From Caryophanales bacterium (GTDB lineage Bacteria > Bacillota_I > Bacilli_A > Izemoplasmatales > UBA1188), in NCBI GenBank assembly GCA_020633845.1, contig JACKCW010000001.1:248001-312000 (forward strand): a DNA stretch of 64,000 nt. The letters are read 5' to 3'. A program made the position numbers and the translations under genes. Shown in pieces: positions 34,426-44,100 of this stretch. A model generated the notes under the pieces. It was not told the origin of the DNA, searched no databases, and saw nothing but the letters and a program-made list of their open reading frames with translations. How positions within the stretch are numbered: the first letter of the stretch is position 1; every line of letters begins with the position of its first letter.

Positions 34426-35622
34426 ATGTATTGTACTAGAAATGTAACCGAAGATTTAGTTTTTGTGGGAAGCGACGATAGACGTCTTTCAATGTTCGAA
34501 GGAACTTATGGAGTTCCAAGAGGCATATCCTATAACTCATATCTTTTGTTGGATGAAAAAACAGTTTTATTTGATACAGTCGATAAGGCTATCGCCAAAG
34601 TATTTTTTGAAAACGTTAAACACGTTCTTAACGGGAGAAAACTTGATTATCTTTTTGTTCATCATGTTGAACCGGATCATGCGGCAACCTTAGAAGAACT
34701 TATTTTAAGATATCCGGAAGTTAAAGTAGTGTGTAACCGCCTGTCTTTTAATATGATTAAACAATTCTTTGATTTTGATTTAGACGAAAGAGCGATTATT
34801 GTTGATGAAGATTCTTTAATCTCTTCCGGAAAACATAATTTTATTTTTAGAATGGCCCCGATGGTCCACTGGCCGGAAGTAATGGTGACTTATGATAAGG
34901 AAGCCAAGATTCTATTCTCGGCGGACGCTTTTGGTTTATTTGGAGCACAAAACGGGAATCTCTTTGCGGATGAAGTTGATTTTGAAAGAGATTATTTAGA
35001 TGAATCCAGAAGATATTATGCGAATGTAATTGGAAAATACGGAGTTCAAGTAAATAACTTTATTCAAAAGATTTCCGCTTTTGATATTCAAATAATTTGT
35101 CCTCTTCATGGTTTTGTCTGGCGAAAAGACTTAGATAAATTTATTAATAAGTATAAACTATGGGCCAGTTATACTCCCGAGGTTAAAGGGGTGCTTATCG
35201 CTTACGCTTCAATTTACGGCAATACGGAAAACGCAGTGCAGATTCTTGCGAGCAAGCTATCAGAAGCAGGAATCAAGGTTGATATTTATGATACTTCGGT
35301 AACCGCGGCCTCTTTTATTATTGCCGAGGCCTTTAAATACAGTCATATTATTTTTGCTTCCGCAACTTATAACACGGGCATATTTGTGGCAATGGAAAAT
35401 CTTCTACATGATATTGAGGCGCATAACCTGGAAAACAGAACGGTGGCCTTTATCGAAAACGGTTCCTGGGCTCCAAGAAGTTATAAACTTATGAGAGAAA
35501 TTATTGAGCCTTTAAAAGGAACGAAGATTATTGAAAATAAGATTACAATTAAATCATCTTTAAAAGAAAACCAATTAAAAGAAATAGAAGATTTAAAAGA
35601 CGCAATAGTGAAATCAATGTAA
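34426..35622 (+). CDS. Flavodiiron protein (A-type flavoprotein)
   Basis: 398 residues. A metallo-beta-lactamase-like diiron domain (1-250) keeps all ligands: HHVEPDH (His, Glu, Asp, His), MVHWPE (His), FSADAFG (Asp) and CPLHG (His). A flavodoxin domain follows (255-398, with YASIYGNTENAV for FMN). These proteins reduce O2 to water or NO to N2O in anaerobes, usually taking electrons from rubredoxin, which is encoded at 4579-4737. The frame is open from ATG 34414, but that codon overlaps the TGGAGG ribosome-binding site, so the true start is 34426. Confidence 0.94.
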   Translation: MYCTRNVTEDLVFVGSDDRRLSMFEGTYGVPRGISYNSYLLLDEKTVLFDTVDKAIAKVFFENVKHVLNGRKLDYLFVHHVEPDHAATLEELILRYPEVKVVCNRLSFNMIKQFFDFDLDERAIIVDEDSLISSGKHNFIFRMAPMVHWPEVMVTYDKEAKILFSADAFGLFGAQNGNLFADEVDFERDYLDESRRYYANVIGKYGVQVNNFIQKISAFDIQIICPLHGFVWRKDLDKFINKYKLWASYTPEVKGVLIAYASIYGNTENAVQILASKLSEAGIKVDIYDTSVTAASFIIAEAFKYSHIIFASATYNTGIFVAMENLLHDIEAHNLENRTVAFIENGSWAPRSYKLMREIIEPLKGTKIIENKITIKSSLKENQLKEIEDLKDAIVKSM

Positions 35623-35624
35623 AA

Positions 35625-35650
35625 AAAACACCGAATAGTCGGTGTTTTTT
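35625..35650. terminator. Bidirectional terminator (flavodiiron / rpsD)
   Basis: AACACCGA, loop ATAG (35635-35638), TCGGTGTT (35639-35646), with A8 upstream and T7 downstream. Confidence 0.92.
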
Positions 35651-35657
35651 TATTTCC

Positions 35658-36260
35658 TTATCTGTTGTAGAATTCAACGATAAGATTTTCTTTGATTTCC
35701 GGAAGTATTTCTTCTCTTTCAGGAAGTCTTAAGTACTTAGCTTCAAGCTTATTCTCGTCGAACTCGATGTAAGGTTGTCTTACAAGAGTGCTTTCAAGAG
35801 CGTCAGCAACGATCTTCATACCTTTTGAACTTTCTTTGAGAGAGATAACCTGACCAGGTTTAACTTTTATCGACGGGATGTCGGCTTTTTTGCCTTCAAG
35901 CGTGATATGTCCGTGACTTACGAGTTGTCTTGCCTGCTGTCTTGTCTTAGCAAACCCGGCGCGGTAAACCAGATTGTCGAGTCTAGATTCAAGAAGGAAA
36001 AGGAAGTTTGAGCCTTGCTTTCCTGTCTTGATTTTCTTGGCTTCGTCAAAAGTCTTTCTGAATTGTTTTTCAGTAAGACCGTAGATGTATCTTACTCTCT
36101 GTTTTTCCTGAAGTTGAGTTCCATATTCGGTTATCTTTCTTCTTCCTTGTCCATGTTGGCCAGGGGCGTAAGGGCGCTTGTTGAGCTCCTTTTCGTTTTC
36201 AAGAATGGAATAGCCGAGCCTTCTGGATTTCTTCCATGACGGTCCAGTATATCTTGCCAT
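35658..36260 (-). CDS. rpsD: 30S ribosomal protein S4
   Basis: 200 residues. It starts MARYTGPSWKKSRRLGYSI, includes APGQHGQGRRKITEYGTQLQEKQRVRYIYGLTEKQF, and has the S4 RNA-binding domain (SRLDNLVYRAGFAKTRQQARQLVSHGHITLEGKK). There are no zinc-binding cysteines, so it is the C- form. S4 nucleates 30S body assembly and often represses its own mRNA. It stands alone on the minus strand, as in B. subtilis, with a leader of about 115 bases. Confidence 0.98.
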   Translation of the reverse strand: MARYTGPSWKKSRRLGYSILENEKELNKRPYAPGQHGQGRRKITEYGTQLQEKQRVRYIYGLTEKQFRKTFDEAKKIKTGKQGSNFLFLLESRLDNLVYRAGFAKTRQQARQLVSHGHITLEGKKADIPSIKVKPGQVISLKESSKGMKIVADALESTLVRQPYIEFDENKLEAKYLRLPEREEILPEIKENLIVEFYNR

Positions 36261-36388
36261 ATATTGTCCTCCTTTTATTATATTTTCTATGCAATAGAGG
36301 AGTACTTGGAATATGTCCAGATTGTTTTGATAAGTTTGCCTTAAGCAGCAAAGACTACTTTTAAACCCGGAGGAACAACCTGATTATA
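36261..36388 (-). promoter_or_regulatory. rpsD promoter and leader
   Basis: On the minus strand TATAAT occupies 36388-36383 and the transcript would carry about 115 untranslated bases ending in AAAGGAGG before the ATG. Firmicutes rpsD leaders bind S4. The length and position suit this, but I did not recognise the consensus fold. Confidence 0.4.
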
Positions 36389-36509
36389 TATTCTGTCATA
36401 CAGCTGCCTTTTATTACACAGCGCATACATTATTACATAAATGAAAGGTTTATGCAAGTCTTTTCAAGGCCAGTATGATATAATGGTAAAAGACCACTTC
36501 GGAGGCAAC

Positions 36510-37760
36510 ATGAATGAAAGTCTTATCGTCCGTTACGGCGATTTAAACCTTAAAGGTAAAAACAAAAAATACTTTGTAAATATGGCAAACAGGCTAATAA
36601 AAGATAAGCTGTCATCTTTAGATGTTTCCTATATTTTTCAAGGAGACAGAGTATATATCGACATAAAAGGTGAGAAACTAGAAGATGTTATAAAAGCTTT
36701 AAATCATGTGTCGGGCCTTTACTCTTATAGTCTTTTTAAAAGATGTGAACTAGATATTAAAGCCATATCGGAAATAGCGCTTGAAACCTTTGATACAAAT
36801 CATAAAGAAGGCGAAACGTTTAAAATTGAAGCGAGAAGACCGTACAAGAATTTTCCGTATGACTCATACGGAATAATGAGAGAGGTTTCTGCCTATATTC
36901 TTGAAAGAAGAGAAGGAATAAAAGTTGACGTTCATAATCCCGATCTTTCTATTCATGTGGAAATAAGAGAGGAAGGGGCTTTTGTCCTAACCAAAAATAT
37001 TATGGGACTCGGCGGTTACCCGACCGGCTGCGGCGGTAAAACGCTGCTTATGATGAGCGGCGGGATTGACTCTCCGGTTGCGGCCTTTGAACTTATTAAA
37101 CAGGGAATGACTGTCGAGATTGTTCATTTTGAATCAACTCCGCTTACTTCTATTGAGTCGGCGCAAAAAGTGATTGATCTATCTAAAAAGCTTTGTGCTT
37201 ATACAAGAGGCGAAAAAATAATCGTTCATCTCGTACCTTTTAAAGATGTTCACCAAGAAATATTAGCCAAAGTAAATGAGAAATACTTAATCACTGTCAT
37301 GAGAAGATGCATGTATAAAATCGCCTCAGGCATCGCCAAAAGACGGCATATTCTTTCTATCGCTAACGGTGAATCCATTGGCCAAGTAGCATCCCAGACG
37401 ATAGAATCAATGAATGTGATTAATGAAGTGACTATGATGCCGGTTCTACGTCCTTTACTTATATTTGATAAGAAAGATATTATTAAAGTGGCGAGACAAA
37501 TCGACACTTATGATATATCGATAAGGCCATTTGAAGACTGTTGCACAGTCTATGTGCCGAAAGCCCCGGTAATTCACCCGCACATAAAAGAAACCTTAGA
37601 AGCGGAAAAAGCCGGCGATTTTGGCCAATTAATTAAAGACGCGATAGATAACACCAAAAGAATTCTTATTAAAGAAGACACTTCGCTTAATTTAGAATCA
37701 CTAGGATTTACTGTTAGCGAAGCCCTAGACGAATATAAAAAACAAGAAGGAGAAAAATAA
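36510..37760 (+). CDS. thiI: tRNA 4-thiouridine synthase ThiI
   Basis: 416 residues: NFLD/THUMP domains (1-165, starting ESLIVRYGDLNLKGKNKKYF), then a PP-loop ATPase with MMSGGIDSPVAAFELIKQG and the conserved RPFEDCCTVYVP cysteine region. There is no rhodanese extension, as usual in Firmicutes. It thiolates U8 of tRNA using sulfur from a dedicated cysteine desulfurase, not found here. The frame is open from 36441, but ATG 36510 has CGGAGG six bases upstream and matches family starts. TATAAT at 36479-36484 is the likely -10. Confidence 0.95.
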   Translation: MNESLIVRYGDLNLKGKNKKYFVNMANRLIKDKLSSLDVSYIFQGDRVYIDIKGEKLEDVIKALNHVSGLYSYSLFKRCELDIKAISEIALETFDTNHKEGETFKIEARRPYKNFPYDSYGIMREVSAYILERREGIKVDVHNPDLSIHVEIREEGAFVLTKNIMGLGGYPTGCGGKTLLMMSGGIDSPVAAFELIKQGMTVEIVHFESTPLTSIESAQKVIDLSKKLCAYTRGEKIIVHLVPFKDVHQEILAKVNEKYLITVMRRCMYKIASGIAKRRHILSIANGESIGQVASQTIESMNVINEVTMMPVLRPLLIFDKKDIIKVARQIDTYDISIRPFEDCCTVYVPKAPVIHPHIKETLEAEKAGDFGQLIKDAIDNTKRILIKEDTSLNLESLGFTVSEALDEYKKQEGEK

Positions 37761-37761
37761 A

Positions 37762-39507
37762 ATGTATAATTGGAATTTGGAAAAAATTTATAATGGATAC
37801 TCGGTAGAATTCGAAGCGGACTATAAGAAAGCGGAAGAAGTTCTAGAAAAGATGGGAAAAATTGATTATTCAAAACCCGGGATGATAAAAGTCGTAGAAG
37901 AATATTACCGGCTTTTAAACGAGGGAGCTTCACTTTTTGAATCTTTGTTTACTTACCCGTCGCTTAGAATGTCGGTAAACACAAGAGATATCGAGTCTTT
38001 GAAAATCTTAGGAAAACTAAACAATTTATCGGTTAAGTCCACCGAAAAAGAAATACCTTTCTTAAAGTATATCAAAGCTTATCCGACTTTACTTGAAGAA
38101 GTAAAGAATAACGAATATTTAAAAGATTTTGAATATTCAATCTATAAACAGTTTGATGCGGCCAAAAGAATGTTGAGTCCGGAAACGGAAATCCTTTTAG
38201 CTAAACTATCAAAGTCTTCGGGAGAAGCCTGGGAAAGACTTTTCGATTCTGAAACCTCTAACCTTTCTGTAGATTATAGGGGCGAGAAAATTACACTTTC
38301 CGTTGCCCGTAATTTGGCGTATTCTCCGGATGAAGACGTTAGAAAAGATGCATACTTAGCCGAACTTGCATCCTATAAGAAAATAGAAGGACCGATTGCG
38401 GCCGCGCTATCTTCCATTAAAGAAGAGGTTACAACCATGTGTGAAGAAAGAGGATATGCGTCTCCTCTTCAAAAAACACTTAATCAAACCGGTATGAGCG
38501 AAAAAACGCTTACCGCTCTTACAGAATCGATTGAAGAATACTTTCCGGTATTTAGAGCCTATCTTAAGAGAAAAGGTGAACTTTTAGGTCACAATAACGG
38601 TTGTCCCTTTTATGATTTATTTGCCCCTCTAGGCGATAAAGGTAAATCCTTTACTATTGAAGAAGCCGGCGAATATTTGGTTTCCAGATTTTCTACTTTT
38701 AATAAAGAGATCTCTTCTATGATGCAAAAAGCGATTGATAACGAATGGATCGATTATCTTCCAAAAGAAGGCAAAGTCGGCGGAGCATTCTGCGCCCCGG
38801 CTTTCAAAATCAAAGAAAGCCGTATTCTTACCAACTTTGATGGTGAATTCGGCTCTGTTTCAACTCTGGCTCATGAACTAGGACACGCTTTTCATAATGA
38901 AGTAATGTGGGATAAACCGATTCTTCATTCCGGCTACCCTATGCAACTAGCGGAAACTGCCTCCACTTTTAACGAAACATTCTTAAAAGATGATGCGATA
39001 AAAAATGCTAAAGACAAAGAAGTTAAAATCAATTTACTGGAAGCATCCATCAGTGATGATTGTCAGGTTATTGTCGATATTATGAGCAGATACTATTTTG
39101 AGCTTTCGGTATTTGAAAAATCCAAAGATTCCGCATTAAATCCGGAAGAATTGAAAGAACTTATGAAGGAAGCACAATTAAAGAGTTATGGAGACGGCCT
39201 GGATAAAGATTATCTTCATCCTTATATGTGGTGTCCTAAAGGACATTACTACAGCACCGGCCTTTCTTTCTATAATTTCCCTTACGCTTTCGGTCAGTTA
39301 TTTGCCTATGGCCTATATGAAATATACAAGGAAAAAGGCGACTCTTTCTTCCCTCTTTATAAAAAGATTCTTCAGACGGCCGGTACTATGCCGATTAGAG
39401 AATGCGTTCTTCAGGCTGGTATAGATACCGAAGATAAAAACTTCTGGAAAAAATCTTTAGATAACTGCAAGGAGAGAATTGAAGAATTCTTAGCATTAAC
39501 CGAATAA
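37762..39507 (+). CDS. pepF: Oligoendopeptidase F (M3 family)
   Basis: 581 residues. The zinc motif LAHELGHAFHNE (HExxH, near residue 373) with the downstream ETASTFNETFLKD glutamate defines an M3 metallopeptidase. HPYMWCPKGHYYSTGLSFYNFPYAFGQLFAYGLY is the conserved M3B C-terminal block. It is a cytoplasmic enzyme cutting oligopeptides of roughly 7-17 residues. AAGGAG lies upstream; only one base separates it from thiI, so they are cotranscribed. Confidence 0.96.
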   Translation: MYNWNLEKIYNGYSVEFEADYKKAEEVLEKMGKIDYSKPGMIKVVEEYYRLLNEGASLFESLFTYPSLRMSVNTRDIESLKILGKLNNLSVKSTEKEIPFLKYIKAYPTLLEEVKNNEYLKDFEYSIYKQFDAAKRMLSPETEILLAKLSKSSGEAWERLFDSETSNLSVDYRGEKITLSVARNLAYSPDEDVRKDAYLAELASYKKIEGPIAAALSSIKEEVTTMCEERGYASPLQKTLNQTGMSEKTLTALTESIEEYFPVFRAYLKRKGELLGHNNGCPFYDLFAPLGDKGKSFTIEEAGEYLVSRFSTFNKEISSMMQKAIDNEWIDYLPKEGKVGGAFCAPAFKIKESRILTNFDGEFGSVSTLAHELGHAFHNEVMWDKPILHSGYPMQLAETASTFNETFLKDDAIKNAKDKEVKINLLEASISDDCQVIVDIMSRYYFELSVFEKSKDSALNPEELKELMKEAQLKSYGDGLDKDYLHPYMWCPKGHYYSTGLSFYNFPYAFGQLFAYGLYEIYKEKGDSFFPLYKKILQTAGTMPIRECVLQAGIDTEDKNFWKKSLDNCKERIEEFLALTE

Positions 39508-39513
39508 AAGGTG

Positions 39514-39546
39514 AAAAAAGACAGGTGCTGGAGCCTGCCTTTTTTC
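39514..39546 (+). terminator. Terminator of thiI-pepF
   Basis: AAAAAAG-CAGG (39514-39524) against CCTG-CTTTTTT (39534-39546) with one internal mismatch, 7 bases behind the pepF stop. It is also the hairpin of the first 119-base repeat unit. Confidence 0.7.
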
Positions 39547-39751
39547 TATGAATAGGAGAGATTTGAAAAACACCTTAATTATAATCCTAGATTGTGTCAA
39601 TCAAGTGCCAAAGAAGTGAACATTTTGTAAAGAAAAGGACGGGCTGTAGATAGCCTGTCCTTTTCCGGAAGAGAAAGAATTATTTAATGCACCTTAATTA
39701 TAAAGGTGGATTGTGAGTATTGAGGTATAAAACTGTGAAGATTTAAAGAAT
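39514..39751. repeat. Diverged 119-bp tandem repeat, two units, each with a hairpin
   Basis: Units 39514-39632 and 39633-39751. At a constant offset of 119 both contain CACCTTAATTATAA (39571 and 39690, 14/14 identical), GATTGTG (39590 and 39709) and GTGAA-N-ATTT near the end. Each begins with a hairpin of different sequence: 39514-39546, and a 13-bp stem at 39633-39664 (AAAAGGACGGGCT against AGCCTGTCCTTTT). It occupies half of the 475-base gene-free stretch between pepF and rplM (39508-39982). The remainder (39752-39886) is AT-rich with one small hairpin (39854-39871). Confidence 0.7.
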
Positions 39752-39886
39752 AATCAAAAACCCGGTTTTAAGGCAGTTTTTATCATTATTTTTCTCTTCT
39801 GAACGAAGGATTATTTTTATTTTCGAATTTATAAAATTAATAAGAATATTCAAACAGGTTTTTAAACCTGTATAATCATTTTTTGT

Positions 39887-39982
39887 TTGACTATCCCTTA
39901 CTAACGTGATATTATATCTTGCGGTACATTTTTAATACCCACAAATACGCCCTTTTATTAAAAAATAGGAGGAAAATTAAAA
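39887..39982 (+). promoter_or_regulatory. Promoter and leader of rplM-rpsI
   Basis: TTGACT (39887-39892), 17-base spacer, TATTAT (39910-39915), then about 60 bases of leader containing GCGGTAC and ACCCACAAATACGCCC before TAGGAGG. The position suits an L13 leader; the identity of the fold is unconfirmed. Confidence 0.6.
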
Positions 39983-40414
39983 ATGACAACTTATATGGCC
40001 AACAAGAACACCGTTACAAGAAAATGGTACCTTGTTGATGCAACTGGAAAAACATTAGGGAGACTCGCAACTCAGGTTGCCGATCTCTTAAGAGGTAAAG
40101 GTAAACCAACCTTCACACCTCACGTTGATTGCGGAGACTACGTTATCGTCATCAATGCCGAGAAAATCCACGTCACAGGCAAAAAGATGCAGGATAAGAT
40201 GTATTACAATCATTCACAGTACCCGGGCGGACTTAGAGCCGTCAACTTAAAAACAGTCCTTGAAAAAACTCCGGAAAAGGTAGTTGAAAGAGCCGTTAAG
40301 GGCATGATCCCTCACAATAAACTGGGAGCCGATATCTATCGAAAATTATTCGTTTATGTCGGAGAAGATTATGACCAAAAAGCCCAGAAACCTGAACCAT
40401 TCGAAGTGAAGTAG
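39983..40414 (+). CDS. rplM: 50S ribosomal protein L13
   Basis: 143 residues. It starts TTYMANKNTVTRKWYLVDATGKTLGRLATQVADLLRGK, then FTPHVDCGDYVIVINAEKI and the C-terminal GMIPHNKLGADIYRKLFVYVG block. It is an early 50S assembly protein. AGGAGG lies 13 bases before the ATG within an A-rich spacer. It is paired with rpsI (9-base gap), the usual arrangement. Confidence 0.98.
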   Translation: MTTYMANKNTVTRKWYLVDATGKTLGRLATQVADLLRGKGKPTFTPHVDCGDYVIVINAEKIHVTGKKMQDKMYYNHSQYPGGLRAVNLKTVLEKTPEKVVERAVKGMIPHNKLGADIYRKLFVYVGEDYDQKAQKPEPFEVK

Positions 40415-40423
40415 GAGGAAAAG

Positions 40424-40822
40424 ATGGCAAAAACAGAAGTTAGATACTGCGGAACGGGAAGAAGAAAAAGCTCTGTCGCAAGAGTAACCTTGACCCCGGG
40501 AACAGGAGAAATCTTAATAAACGGTCGTACGTTTGAAGAATATATTCCAAGTCCTTTAACCAGACTTGATGTACTTCAGCCTCTCGTTCTTACCGAAAAC
40601 CAAGCTTTATACGACGTAACAGTCAATGTATACGGCGGTGGACTTACAGGACAAGCGGGCGCTATCCGTTTAGGTATTACGAGAGCTCTTCTCGAAGCCA
40701 ATCCGGAATACAGAAAAACTCTTAAACCGGCCGGAATGATAACCCGTGATCCGAGAGCGAAAGAACGTAAAAAGTACGGTCTCAAAGCCGCAAGACGCGC
40801 TCCTCAGTTCTCGAAACGTTAA
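40424..40822 (+). CDS. rpsI: 30S ribosomal protein S9
   Basis: 132 residues. [29 protein letters not shown] at the start, [20 protein letters not shown] in the middle, and the basic tail ending RRAPQFSKR that reaches the P-site tRNA. AGGAGG is 6 bases upstream. It is the last gene of the unit, followed by a terminator. Confidence 0.98.
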   Translation: MAKTEVRYCGTGRRKSSVARVTLTPGTGEILINGRTFEEYIPSPLTRLDVLQPLVLTENQALYDVTVNVYGGGLTGQAGAIRLGITRALLEANPEYRKTLKPAGMITRDPRAKERKKYGLKAARRAPQFSKR

Positions 40823-40833
40823 TTTATCAGTTA

Positions 40834-40866
40834 AAAAAAGGATGCCGATGGGCATTCTTTTTTATT
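40834..40866 (+). terminator. Terminator of rplM-rpsI
   Basis: AAAAAGGATGCC, loop GATG (40847-40850), GGCATTCTTTTT with one G-U pair, then T run. Confidence 0.85.
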
Positions 40867-41007
40867 ATTTTAAACGAATTTCTAGGCTTTATTTTTGACA
40901 CTTTAGTTAGATAAATAAGCAGCTTTCTACGCCAAAAGAAACTCGTTTTTATTCAAAAAGAAAACTTCAATTTTCTCTATTCTTTTAAATTCTATTTAAA
41001 ATAATAG

Positions 41008-41044
41008 TTGACTTTTTGACTTCATTCGTATAGAATGCTATATT
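41008..41044 (+). promoter_or_regulatory. Two overlapping promoters of rpoB
   Basis: First: TTGACT (41008-41013), 17 bases, TAGAAT (41031-41036). Second: TTGACT (41016-41021), 17 bases, TATATT (41039-41044). The two are offset by exactly 8 bases. The 305-base stretch between rpsI and rpoB (40823-41127) otherwise holds the rpsI terminator, AT-rich sequence and the leader hairpin listed next. Confidence 0.75.
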
Positions 41045-41056
41045 GCGGTAAAATGC

Positions 41057-41098
41057 GCGATTCATTAATTATTATATATAATTAACTGAGTCGCTTTT
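41057..41098 (+). promoter_or_regulatory. rpoB leader hairpin followed by T4
   Basis: GCGATTCATTAATTAT (41057-41072), loop TATAT, ATAATTAA-C-TGAGTCGC (41078-41094): 16 pairs with one G-U and one bulged C, then TTTT. It starts within about 15 bases of the predicted transcript 5' end. It may be an attenuator or a 5' stabilising hairpin. Confidence 0.6.
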
Positions 41099-41127
41099 CG
41101 AATAATTTAATATAGAGGTGAAGACAT

Positions 41128-44100
41128 TTGTACAAAATTGTGAAGTACGGTAAGTTTCATGAAAGAAGAAACTTTTCCCAGACAAAACACAGACTGGAAT
41201 TGCCGAATCTGATCGAAAACCAGATCGACTCCTTCCATTGGTTCGTCACCACTGGTCTTAAGGAACTCTTGGAGGATATATCTCCGATTCAAAACAGAAC
41301 TCAGACCATTGAACTTTACTTCGGCGACTTCGAATTTGAAGAACCGAAAAGCACTATTTTAGAGTGCAGAGAAAAAGACACGTCCTATACCAGGGCCCTC
41401 AAATGCGACATTAAACTCGTAAACAATGAAAACGGGGGAGAAATAAAGAATCAAAAAATATTCCTCGCCGATTTCCCGTGGATGACTCCAACGGGAACTT
41501 TTATCATTAACGGAGCGGAAAGAGTCGTCGTCAACCAGATCGTTAGATCTTCGGGAGTTTTATTTAAAGAGGAAGTTGACTCCAAAACTCTTAAGTCTCA
41601 GATTTTAGGCCAAGTTATTCCGACAAGAGGCGCCTGGATCGAATTTGAAATGGGATCTAAAGACATTCTTTATGCCAAGGTTGACCGTTCCAAAAAGATT
41701 TATTTACCGATTTTCTTAAAGTCAATCGGTATTTCTTCGCCGGAAGAAATGTATGATCTCTTCGGTGAATCCGACCTTCTTAAGAAGACGGTAGAAAAAG
41801 ATCCTACCACAACCTATGATCAGGCTTTGATAGAATTATACGCAAAAGTAAAACAAGGGGATGAAATTCCGGCCGAAGGCGTGCAGAATTTCTTAAAAAC
41901 CCGTCTTATGGAAACCAAACGTTACGATTTAATGAATGTCGGACGTTATAAATTCAATAAGAAACTTGATTTTACCGAAAGAGCCATAGGACATACCTTA
42001 GCGAAAAACTATACCATCAGCGAGAAGAAAGATGCAGAAGGCAATATAATTCAGCCGAAAGTTGTGCTTAAAAAAGGCGCAGTTATTAACGACGCCATGA
42101 TTAAACTCATCCAACACAACAGAGAAGACTTCAGAAGAACTTTAAAAATCGAGAACAATCTTGATTATTTAGACACGATTATTGAAGAAATCAAAGTTAA
42201 GGCGGTTCAACCCGACGATTCAATTAGAGAAGTTAATATTCTCGGTTCTTATTTTGATGAAGAAAGAACCCATATTACTACTTCAGACATGCTTGCCGCG
42301 ACTTCTTATTATCTCAACCTTTTCGACCACGTCGGAAGTTTCGATGATGTCGATAATCTTGGAAACAGAAGACTTCGTCTTACGGGCGAACTTTTAAAGA
42401 ACCAGGTGAGAGTGGGTCTTGCCAAATTGGAAAAGAATGTAACTGATAAAATGACCACTAAAGAAGCAAAAGATATGACACCGCAGAACTTGATTAACAC
42501 CAAGTCTCTTCAGAATTGTATTAAAGACTTCTTTGGTTCTTCTCAGTTATCGCAGTTTATGGCTCAAACCAACCCGCTTGACGAGATTACCCATAAGAGA
42601 AGATTATCAGCCTTAGGACCTGGCGGTATCACAAGAGACAGAGCCGGAGTGGAAGTCAGAGACGTGCATTCTACCCACTATGGCCGAATCTGTCCGATTG
42701 AGACTCCTGAAGGACAAAACATCGGTTTGATTTCTTCACTTGCAACTTATGCTAAAGTTAACGAATATGGTTTTATTCAAACCCCTTACTTCAAAGTTAT
42801 TGACGGAAAAGTCACCGACGATTATGACTACATGACCGCCGATGAAGAATCCAGACATTATATCGCCGAAGCCAACACCGACTTAAATGATGATTCCACC
42901 TTTAAGAACGCCAGAGTTTTTGCGAGACATGAACTTGAAACCAACCTTTATGATAGAGATTTAATTGACTATATGGACGTTTCGCCGAAACAGATTGTCT
43001 CGATTTCTGCCGCCTGCATCCCATTCCTCGAACATGATGATGCCAACAGAACTTTGATGGGATCCAACATGCAGCGTCAGTCCATTCCGCTTCTTAGCCC
43101 TCAAGCTCCTTATGTCGGAACGGGAATTGAATACCGTGCCGCTCATGACTCCGGAGTTGCGGCTATTGCGCTTGAAGATGGCATCGTTGAATATGTCGAC
43201 GGTCTCGAAATCAAAGTAAGAGAAAATTCCGGTAAACTAAGAAGCTATCTTTTAAACAAATTCCTCCGTTCTAACCAAGGAACCTGTATTAATCAGATTC
43301 CGATTGTGGAGCTGGGTGAAGAAGTTAAGAAGGGTGACGTTCTAGCAGACGGTCCTTCAATGGATAAAGGCGAACTCGCTCTCGGCAGAAACGTTATGAT
43401 CGCTTTCATGACTTGGGAAGGATATAACTACGAGGATGCGGTCATTATGAACGAAAACCTCGTAAAGAACGATATATACACGTCAATTCATATTGAAAAA
43501 TATGAACTGCAAGCTAGAGATACTAAACTCGGCAAGGAAGAAATCACCAGAGAAATTCCGAACGTCGGCGAAGAAGGAAGAAAGAACCTTGATGCTGAAG
43601 GTATCGTTATTCCGGGATCTTTAGTTAAAGAAGGAGATATTCTGGTTGGTAAAGTAACCCCGAAAGGACAAACTGAACCAACTCCGGAAGACAGACTCCT
43701 CCTCGCGATTTTCGGTGAGAAATCAAGAGAAGTAAGAGATACATCTCTTAAAGTGCCTCACGGCGGCGGCGGTATCGTTCAAGCTGTCAGACATTTTAAC
43801 AGAGAAAATGATAAAGAACTGGCTCCGGGAGTTAACGAAGTCGTAAGAGTCTATATTGTACAAAAGAGAAAAATATCGGTCGGCGACAAGATGTCTGGAA
43901 GACACGGAAACAAAGGTGTCATCTCAAATATTCTTCCGCAGGAAGATATGCCTTTCCTTATAGATGGTACCCCGGTAGATATCATGCTTAACCCGCTGGG
44001 CGTTCCGTCTCGTATGAACATCGGACAGGTTCTTGAGGTTCACCTCGGAATGGCCTGCAAAAAGCTAGGCGTTTTAGCCGCAACCGAAGTTTTCGACTGC

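Noticed and set aside
36441..36509. N-terminal extension of thiI
   Set aside because: It overlaps the predicted -10 at 36479-36484 and the GGAGG of the downstream ATG; family alignment starts at 36510.
39548..39619. 23-codon open frame MNRRDLKN... in the first 119-bp repeat unit
   Set aside because: No ribosome-binding site, and the frame is not kept in the second unit, so the repeat is not coding.
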